Below, piece after piece: positions 56,145 through 64,000 of a stretch of 64,000 bases of DNA. The notes below the pieces were generated by a model. It searched no databases. It saw nothing but the letters and a program-made list of their open reading frames with translations, and was not told where the DNA came from. The first letter of the stretch is position 1. Each line of letters starts with the position of its first letter. Source of the DNA: Topomyia yanbarensis (Eukaryota; Arthropoda; Insecta; Diptera; Culicidae); contig NC_080672.1 of assembly GCF_030247195.1 (NCBI RefSeq), forward strand, positions 160,697,167 to 160,761,166, read 5' to 3'. A program made the translations under genes and the position numbers.

Positions 56145-57474
56145 CGAAGGATACGATCGCTGCAAGGAGGGGCCATTTAGTAGTCAACTGCTTCAAAAAT
56201 GTTTGCACTATAGGGAGAAAACGTATCAGAAGGCTTTTAAGAGGATCAGTAACATTGAAAGCTGTGAAAATTAAGTCCACTATGTCAGAAAATTTCATTA
56301 GTCCGCTACTGGACTGAGTATCTGTTTGAAAAAAGGGGACACTTGGGGTTTTTGGTGTCCCTGGAAGTGGTGGGTACTCCTTGTTAGAATTAATATTTCC
56401 AAGTCCTGGAGCACATTGCTTCGGCTTTTGTGCATCACTTCCGTTGGATTTATTGATTGTAGTTGGCGCACTCTGAGTGGACGACACCTTGGCACCCTTA
56501 CGAGGCAATGTAGGGGAGGCTGGATTTCTCCTCTTCCTGGATTCCCCTGGGTTAACCAAAGATGTTCTTTCTCGTGGGTCGTCAGATTCTTGCTCAACGT
56601 TAGCCAAACCAGCATAGGGATTTTCGGACAGGACAGATGGCGAAGCATTCTTTAGCATTTCTGCATAAGAACGCCTTGAGCGTTCCTTAAGGGAGCGCTT
56701 AATTTTATCCCCGCGCTGCTTGTACGCAGGGCATGATTTAAGAGCATGTGAAGGGCCCCCGCAGCAAATACACTTTTCAGTTTCTTTGTCACAAGAGTCA
56801 TCCTCATGCTCTCCTTCGCATTTGCCGCATCGTTTCTTATTTCCACAATATGTGGCTGTGTGGCCCAACTGCTTGCAATTGCTGCAGCTCATGACCCGCG
56901 GTACAAACAGGCGAACTGGTAGGCGAACCCTGTCAAGGAGGATGTAGTTGGGAAGAGAGGACCCGGCGAATGTCACACGAAGCGAGCCTGATAGAGAGTA
57001 GGTAGTCTTACCTCCCTCGGTGTTTGCGGTATACAATTGTTTGCATTCCAAGATCTTAATCTGTTCAAGTGAGGGGTCCTTAAAGCAGCCAAACCCGTGC
57101 TCCAACAGTTCTTCACATTTCAGGCCCGGTTCGGACACTACCCCATCGATTTCACAGGCCACACAAGGCACGTACGCTTTAAATTCCCGCGTAAAGCGCT
57201 CACAGCAAGCAATCGCGTTTGCCTGGCCGAGATCATTCACTAGAACACGTATCTTGTTTGCCCGAACACGTGTTATCTGAATTACGGCCGGGTAATTAGC
57301 AGTCAGATCTCGAGAAAGTTTTAATATATTAACCGGTTTCTCTCCGGTCCGAAAATATACCACCCATGGCCCAGAGGAACCTTCTGGGTACTGCTTTATA
57401 CGGGGACCAATGCGAGTATTAGGGGGATCAGAGACTTCCATGATTACATCAGATGGTATTTCGCCCTCGGCCAT
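56137..57474 (-). CDS. ORF1 (gag-like RNA-binding protein) of non-LTR copy B
   Basis: Intact 445-residue frame, same length and zinc-knuckle spacing (residues 197-210, 216-228, 235-248) as in copy A. About 20 substitutions separate the two proteins, e.g. VPD/VSD at residue 15 region, MTFA/VTFA, FAPG/CAPG. Retention of a full ORF1 in two copies whose ORF2 is broken at several points is notable. It codes the nucleic-acid-binding protein of the particle. Start context and 5' UTR as in copy A. Confidence 0.9.
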   Translation of the reverse strand: MAEGEIPSDVIMEVSDPPNTRIGPRIKQYPEGSSGPWVVYFRTGEKPVNILKLSRDLTANYPAVIQITRVRANKIRVLVNDLGQANAIACCERFTREFKAYVPCVACEIDGVVSEPGLKCEELLEHGFGCFKDPSLEQIKILECKQLYTANTEGGKTTYSLSGSLRVTFAGSSLPNYILLDRVRLPVRLFVPRVMSCSNCKQLGHTATYCGNKKRCGKCEGEHEDDSCDKETEKCICCGGPSHALKSCPAYKQRGDKIKRSLKERSRRSYAEMLKNASPSVLSENPYAGLANVEQESDDPRERTSLVNPGESRKRRNPASPTLPRKGAKVSSTQSAPTTINKSNGSDAQKPKQCAPGLGNINSNKEYPPLPGTPKTPSVPFFQTDTQSSSGLMKFSDIVDLIFTAFNVTDPLKSLLIRFLPIVQTFLKQLTTKWPLLAAIVSFDG

Positions 57475-57771
57475 TTAAGCACGAGGGCAGAGCGTTATAT
57501 AAACGGGAATGTGTCTTATTATTTGATTACAAGGTAGAGTAAAAGTAGGGAAAAGGAAAGAAAGCAAACGAGGAAAAAAATAAAGCAAAACTTATCTGCA
57601 AACAACGTCGGTGCGGAACCAGCGAAAACAATGTACTGGATTTACTGCCGGCACCAGCAGAATGGCAGCTAACAAACGAACAAAGGATGACCTTCACTCA
57701 CTGAAATTTACACACCGAACACCACTGTGAAATATAACGATCCGTTCCGTTCAAAGGTTGGGAGACGTATG

Positions 57772-58349
57772 TATCCTTGAATAGAATTATTATCGCTAAT
57801 CCTAATGCCAAAGAACAAATAAAAACCTCTCGAAACCGAACCGTTTGGAAAAATCATCATCATTACTGGAGTTTTCATTTTCACGAAACTTTTCGATAAC
57901 CTTCCGCCACTTGCGTTAATGCACTGGGTGTACTCTGAAAATCTAGCGAAATCGTCTTAGAGCACCAGCGGGTCTAATTCAGAGCCATTTGCGCGGCTCT
58001 GATGGTCACTATTTATTAAAAAATCACGGTTTAATAAAAAATAAAACAATTAAAAATATTTCAAATAGTTTAAAACTTTCACAAACTTATTAGGGAAAGT
58101 TGTTTAATAAGCTTTCGTAATATTGTGTAAGAAAAAAGCTGAAAATTTCAGTATTTTCTCTATCTGCAACATATAAAACCTTAAGTATACCAATTAATTG
58201 GTATACGAATTGGAATAGGTACGCCAAGTTTTGGAAGAAGCTGATAAAATAACCCCTTGAAAACTACCTAACAATTGTTGTAGTTCGATGCAATAAAAAA
58301 AAACCACAAAAATGGAATGTGCCTATTAATGTGTGAATAATACATACAG
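57772..58349. other. No gene recognised
   Basis: Unique-looking A+T-rich DNA between copy B and the right repeat block. It does not continue block X, so copy B is not a simple insertion into X, or the far side has been rearranged. Confidence 0.5.
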
Positions 58350-58425
58350 CAAAGACCCGTTTTTATCAGTCTCATGGTGTATTTTAGGCTGACAAAATGG
58401 GGAATTGACTAAATCGGGTAATTTT
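58350..58425. repeat. Inverted end of right repeat block
   Basis: AAGACCCGTTTTTATCAGTC to GACTAAATCGGG is the inverse of about 60930-61000 (CGATTTAGCAAATG to AACGGGTCTTTAAG). The two segments bracket block Y, so the right copy has terminal inverted repeats of about 75 bp. Confidence 0.7.
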
Positions 58426-58439
58426 CAATTTCTTTATAA

Positions 58440-60905
58440 TAAACTGAAGCTGTTAAAATATTCTTCCTGTCCCTTGCTGTAGTCTGATAACTATTTCTGA
58501 TTATTTAATATAAATTTTTCTTAACGGAGTTTTCTAGCGTAAAATGTAAAAAAATAATTTTTTATTTTTGCATATTTGCAACTTCATGATAAGGAAACCA
58601 TGGTCAAGAAAGGATTTACTCAAATACTGCCTTGTTTGTCTGCTAGAGCCCATAAAACATAGGTTCATATGTGGCTCATAAAATCGGGGTTTCAATGTAT
58701 TATAATAGACATTCAGTATTCGAAGAAGTTTCTTGAGAAATAATGTAGAACGACATTGTTTCTATTTACTTGAAGTCAGCGGCGTAGCCAGAAATTCGGT
58801 TTGGGGGGGGGGATTGATGAAAATCGAACTTACTGTCCAAACGGCATGATTCCGAAATCGCTTTTTTTGAAGTTTTAAAATTATACAGAAGTAATTTTTC
58901 AAAAAATAGTAACAGGGTAGTAATTTTAGTAACAGAGTAGTAATTTTTTGAAAAATAGTAGAGTTCGTGTCTTTAGCGAATTTTTGAGACAATCATTTAA
59001 AAAAAACTTTATTGTAGACATGAATATTAACCTGAGTAACTTCTCTATGAATACTTCTTGGAGGATATAACGTCAAAATTATTTTATCAAATGATGTGCT
59101 GTTTAACATTTGAAAAACTTATCGAAGATACTAAACCTCCGAAATTGGCGGTTTCAAAATGTTTTTATCTTGACCTTAAATTACTGTTTTTAAACATTTA
59201 TTTGACCTATTCATATAATTGGTTATACAATCATAATCAAATGCTCATCAAAATCAATCAGGACCTGCTAGAGTCGAATGGAAAACGCCATTTTTCATAA
59301 ATTTCTCTCTATATTCGGAAAGTGTTATCCTCGTTATAATTCATATTACGTTTTCATTTCAACTCGACGCACTCCCAAAATAAAAAAAAAACATTTTTTG
59401 CGAATGTTGAAATTTGTGCATTTTTTTGGTGAGCAGTTCTATGTTTCATAGACATTAAATCAATTCCAACTTCGCTTCCTATTAAATAAAGACCATTATT
59501 ACAGTACATCTCTTCAAAAGCGAGCTCAATATGAAAAGAAATCTGATGATTATGATTGATTTCAAAACTCTGGAATGTTATATTGGAATATCTTCAGGCA
59601 GGTATTCGACATTAATGTTATTAGACAACTGTGAAATCAACACCAATAGATCAGTTACGTATCAGAATCCCACTCCGACAATTTTTCAAAACTCTCCATG
59701 ATTTTTACAACAACAGGTTATCAATGTACGAATCAGATAACTCGTATTGTAATATTAAATTATGTCAGTCAGCATCAATAAATCTTTAACATCAATCCAA
59801 CATTTTTTTGGATCGGGGAAGGGTATGGTGTTAAACCCCAAAGCCTCCTCGTGGCAACGCCGTTGCTTGTAGTTATTTATTTCGCTTCTCATTTTCCAAG
59901 ATATGTTCCAGATCGATTCGATGGTTATAAGTTAGAAAATTTGCAGTCAAAAGGTTTACGCAAATGATTTTTTTTTTGCGCCGATAAGTGATCGAATTCC
60001 ATTCCGACAACTTGGAATTATGGTGGTTATTCCTAGCGGTTGTAGATAGAAAATAATAGAGAAAATTTGTTTTATCGAAATTATATTTGGCTTATTTAAA
60101 TGGATTATTACTATGTTAAATAATAAATAGGCGACAAAGAGTAATCCACAAACAACAAGCCATAACTGTTAAAATATTCAAAATAGATATTTCATGACTT
60201 CAGTAAAGTTATTCGCAAAAGTAAGAGCTACAAATTTGCAGAAGGCTTCATCTCAATACAATCACTTCCAAGAAAATTTATGAAAATATCTCACTCGTAG
60301 GGGGACTAATCAGTAAAAGCATAATACCAAAAGAAAGGGCATATTGCCTCCATTGAATTCTCCGAAGATACTATTGACCTAAAATTAGCCTTTTTGGCGT
60401 TAATAATAGATTACATGGTTTTGGTCATATTTCTGACAATGGGAAATGATAAAAAATCTTTCGACCGTATTTAATGTTAAATATCTCTTTTGATAATAAC
60501 CCGATAATAATTCAACAATCTATAGCTTGTTCGAAAGATATTTGTATGAGCTTTCTAAAAATATATAAAGTGTTAATCTATGTGATCAATATCGACAGAA
60601 AATTAAAAAAACTGCAAAAAACGCCATTTTTACACATTCAAACATTCATATCTTGGAAACTAAACATCAGAATCAAAAAATAATTAGTAGCGTTCTGTCT
60701 GGCTGATGGGTCTTTCATTTAAAATTGGTTTGGATAAGGTCGCTTCAGCCATTGCTGAGAAACACGAATGAGAATTTGTCCGTTACATACACACACAGAC
60801 ATTGTCCCAAATCGTCGAGCTGAGTTGATTGGTATATAAGACTCGGCCCTGCGGGCCTCGGAAAAAATCTTGAAAGTTTAAGCAAATTCTATACATTTCT
60901 TTTTT
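58440..60905 (-). repeat. Repeat block Y, right copy (inverted)
   Basis: Inverse of 48183-51130, without the microsatellite/Helitron insertion. Landmarks in order: CTGATTATTTAATATAA, CATGGTCAAGAAAGGATTTA, CAATGTATTATAATAGAC, AATGATGTGCTGTTTAACAT, CTCAATATGAAAAGAAATC, TTAGACAACTGTGAAATCAA, GAAAGGGCATATTG, GCCATTGCTGAGAAACACG, CAAATCGTCGAGCTGAGTTG, TTTACGAAATGT. Frames at 58762-58992, 59058-59300 and 60474-60683 are repeat sequence. Confidence 0.85.
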
Positions 60906-61011
60906 ACGAAATGTAAAAAATGTCGCGATTTAGCAAATGTCCCAATTATGTGAGCCTAAAATACCTCATGGAGATGATAAGAAACGGGTCTTTAAGTTTT
61001 TTAGGAAAATT

Positions 61012-61335
61012 CAGTTTTCCCTACACAATGCATTGATTGTAGAATTTATATATGTTTTAACGGAGCATTAGCAATAATTCGTTTGTATTTCTATTTTATG
61101 GGGCATTTTTCCGCTTTTCCATTAAATTGGTTTAACCTTTGAGATTTATTGCACTGATATTGTCCTATGCTAACTTGAGCAATTCTCTGAGTCCTGCCAC
61201 TATCCCATGTAGTATGTGTTCTCAAAAACATCGCGAAGCATCAAGTTCTAAATTTTCTCAATCGATATAATAGCCGAAGAAAACGATAAGAGTTATAAGA
61301 AATGTAAGATCACACTGTTAGGTGGATTAAAAGCG
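61012..61335 (-). repeat. Repeat block X, right copy (uninterrupted)
   Basis: CAGTTTTCCCTACACAATGC to CACTGTTAGGTGGATTAAAA. It contains the intact target site of the ACAT MITE and the sequence across the point where the left copy meets non-LTR copy B. Confidence 0.85.
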
Positions 61336-61652
61336 TTTTCCAGAGACGTTCTACAAAAAGCTGCGTCGTTTGTCGATAATTTTGCATAGAAAAATTACAG
61401 CATGTTATTGAAATAATACACTCTAATGTACGAAAGTTCTGATCAATTAGCTTCACGTAAAGTTAAAAAAATCGCAAAAAAGTGTTTTTCACGCTGAAAC
61501 CCTTACTCCCCCTTAAGTAAGATGATTTAATAATACAAACCAGAACTAATATGTCAGTAAACTTCACATACACTATAAATAAATAAATCTCCTCTCATAA
61601 CTCGAATGCAAGGTGTACGAGAAAACGGAAGCAAGTTGACAAACATACTTGT
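61336..61652. other. No gene recognised
   Basis: A+T-rich DNA without structure I can support. Confidence 0.5.
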
Positions 61653-61976
61653 AGGGTAGACGAGCCCTTATTCATCTCATTAGTCGGGATGTCACACTAT
61701 TTCGCTGATAGCTCGGCTCACAGTGATTGGATTGCACTTAAATATGTATCAACATCTTTGCTTCGTTTCTAATAAGCAATACCATAAAAATCTGGCTTGG
61801 AAAATGGTAAATACACGCGTTTGAGCGAAGCGAAAAGTCGAGTACAACGCTCCCTTATTCATCCTACCATTTGAGCTAATGCGTTGAATAGAGATAGCAG
61901 AAACTGCTCTAACTAATGTGTTCAACTGGGTGGAATGAATAGAGGTGCTAAGATGAATTAGGGTACAGTAACCCTA
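61653..61976. mobile_element. MITE, second member of the AGGGTA..CCCT family
   Basis: AGGGTAGACGAGCCCTTATT followed by CATCT at the left; inverse AGGGTTACTGTACCCTAATT followed by CATCT at the right. Shares ends and internal words with the nested MITE at 26105-26456. The inner word CCCTTATTCATCCTACC at about 61852 is a third copy of the end motif. Confidence 0.6.
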
Positions 61977-64000
61977 TGTCGAAACAAGCATTCACAATAA
62001 GCTAAAGCATGTTGGCAAATAAAGCTTCGAACACGAAGCACAAACGCTGCATAAAATATTACTAATGAAATATTGCTATTTTTTCTCTTTTTCATGGTAC
62101 AATCCATAAAATCTCAACGGCTATCTCCGCAAAACTGGAAAACCAAATTAAACGTACCATCACCGCACACGTTTCGATGGAAAAAAAATCCATCGTGGGA
62201 AATCACCAACAATGCCATTCGTGTTGGGAATAATGAAATATAACTACTTCAACCAATCGTTGGTCCACAGATATCCAGCTCGGAATATTTTTCGGTATGC
62301 TTCGAAACAGGCGAAAATCATGGATTCCAGGACGAGATCTTGATACCTGCAACCAAAGGAGTCTGCTTGGCGTAAGTATGGCAATTCTGATGTTATCAGA
62401 AAACAGAAAGTCAACATAAATTTTGCAAAAATTAGCCCATCCAGACAGGTGACCCTTTCCTGGGAAAATTCATTACAATACTTGATACACGTGCTTCCCG
62501 GGTGCATAATTAACGATAAACCCCAGCAGAGATAACAGACATCGGTCGCCTAATTGAAGGAACGAGAAACAGCAGCATTTGCAAGCCATGTTTCTCGCAG
62601 CAACTCATAAATTATTAAAAAAAACTGATTTGATTTAGCATGAGTACACCTATTTGACTTCCTGCTCGTTCATTTGAGTAACTAATGGTCTTCTTTTACT
62701 CTTTTATATAGTTCTTAATTTTTTAAATGCCTTCGCAATAGTAGGGTAAAAGGACTATCCGTCGGAATTAATCTTAACTAAATATATTCACAAATTGGAA
62801 CTTGGTAAAGTTGTATATCATTGTGCACCATGAAGTTGCACTATGTTGCCATTCACCTCTGATACAGAACACCTAACCCTTACCGGGGTACGAGCCACCC
62901 TATGTCGATTTAGCTAGAGCCCAGGGTTAAGTTGGGTTCTAACCCCATTCATTGTTACTTCATAGAGCTTAACAGCGGTTGGGGTTGGGTCCAGATTTAG
63001 TTTCGGGTCGAGCGTATGCGACATTAGTGATGATAACCGTGCAAAGTGAAAAAAAGAAAATGTCACCGCGAACCCACAATAGCCTGTCTTTGCAAACCGG
63101 ACCATTCTTGACGATTTTCATTTTCTTGAAATGAACAGTATCTGGGTAGTATCGGAATATTCTGGCTATATACAAGTTGTGTTCATAAAAAAAATATTTC
63201 ACATGTTTTTTAGATGCATGTACATGCAGTGAAATAAATATGCAAAATGCAGGGACGAAATTGCCCAGCTGCTATAGCATCAAAAATACCTACCCCCTTA
63301 GGCAAGAATTGATTTCATCAGTGGATGTGGAACAACGGGCAAAATTTAATGAAGATCGCCGACCACGCGAAATTCACCTGTTTGGCACGCTATCAGTGGA
63401 TGTGGCAATATTAATAAACCAGAGACTAATAGAGACGATGGATTTACGAGTTTTCCTTGACCCAAGATGTACAAACTCATTTTATACTAGAGAATAACTC
63501 GAAATATCAAACATAAAACGCGTTACTTTGTTTTTCATTTTTGTTTGTTGATTTTTCCTGGTAACTAGTTAACGGTTGTTTATTTTAAACAGCATGATAT
63601 GTTGTATAGTTTCTTGCAACTAGTATGCAAGTTTCGATAGTTCCTTTATTGAAAGTTTTGACGGAATATCTATGAGATGGTCAACGGTAGCATGATTTGT
63701 TACGTTTTCCCTTTAATCAAGGTGAGTCGCTCAACACCAGTAGAAATGCTATCTCCAAGTCTCAATATAATTGACCGACTAGCTATACTCAACTGACTCG
63801 AAAGCAAAGGCGATTCAATTAGCGGTGAGCGGAAGAGTAAAAGAGGGAATGCTGCTTAGTAATAGATAAGAGGATTTTGAATAAGCTTACATTCTATTGT
63901 TCGTTCTAATCGATACATGCTCTACTATGCCTAATCATCACTCACTTCTTCGCATCGGTGGGGGCCCCGTACTGTCACTGCCTACTGCAAACACGAAGTC
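61977..64000. other. No supportable gene
   Basis: Small frames at 62244-62507 (minus), 62914-63202 (minus) and 63240-63497 (plus) lack domains, coding-like composition or splice support. A GGGGGCCCC palindrome lies at 63960-63968. The region is presumably still intron 3 of the host gene or intergenic. Confidence 0.45.

Larger units (their letters stand above)
52469..57771 (-). mobile_element. Non-LTR retrotransposon copy B (LOA/I group), 3'-truncated
   Basis: Close relative of copy A in the opposite orientation, with the complete 5' end (ATACGTCTCCC at 57771) but without about 590 bp of the 3' UTR. Homology ends at the homopolymer (G on plus strand, 52468-52479) that corresponds to the poly-C of copy A (19183-19203). 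No target duplication was found. Non-LTR copies usually lose the 5' side, so a 3' loss with an intact 5' end suggests a later deletion or template switch at the homopolymer. Carries the shared ORF2 deletion, while keeping the 360 nt lost from copy A. Confidence 0.9.

Overview
The window looks like nuclear DNA of a dipteran, most likely a culicine mosquito. The signs are visible in the sequence: A+T-rich intergenic DNA, genes with GT-AG introns tens of kilobases long, dense small inverted-repeat transposons, LOA/I-group non-LTR retrotransposons with an RNase H domain, a tRNA-headed SINE, a mini-Helitron and a Tc1/mariner transposase remnant. No bacterial-type operons, CRISPR arrays, rRNA or true tRNA genes were seen. 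The species call is inference.

Only one host protein-coding gene is supported. It runs on the + strand, starts at 4383 and is read in three coding exons (4383-5468, 11022-11120, 46615-47008). The exons join without a frame break across introns of about 5.5 and 35.5 kb, and the gene continues beyond the window or into exons I cannot identify. The predicted N-terminal part is Ser/Thr/Pro-rich and has no catalytic domain, so the gene is left unnamed. Almost everything else from 5469 to 46614 is intron filled with repeats.

Intron 1 holds the most unusual structure: six minus-strand units, most spaced about 435-450 bp (6815-8970). Each has a TATA-like element, a TCATTCG start-like motif and, 137-139 nt downstream, a 6-bp-stem/4-nt-loop hairpin laid out like a replication-dependent histone mRNA 3' end. 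Next to it is a broken histone H1 tail with its own TATA box and a histone-type stem-loop (9312-9664). Two orphan histone-type stem-loops lie in a diverged repeat pair at about 13.88 and 19.98 kb.

Intron 2 holds a non-LTR element with 14-bp target-site duplications (copy A, 14248-19796), a TTAA-flanked foldback element, a TA-flanked TIR element with a nested MITE, a divergent CGCG-rich tandem repeat, a minisatellite of about 340 copies of an 11-bp unit (29783-33544) joined directly to a 172-bp satellite (33545-34910), and a decayed third non-LTR copy (copy C, 38389-45327) that is interrupted by a hAT-type MITE and by a nested repeat mass.

After exon 3 the window is a nest of inverted repeat blocks (48183-52468 versus 58350-61335). 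They carry a (CT)n/(TA)n microsatellite, a Helitron-like end, a 1003-bp MITE with ACAT duplications, and a second, minus-strand non-LTR copy (copy B, 52469-57771). Copies A and B share the same frame-breaking ORF2 deletion, which removes the endonuclease SDH motif, so both appear to descend from an already defective parent. The last 2 kb shows no gene I can support.
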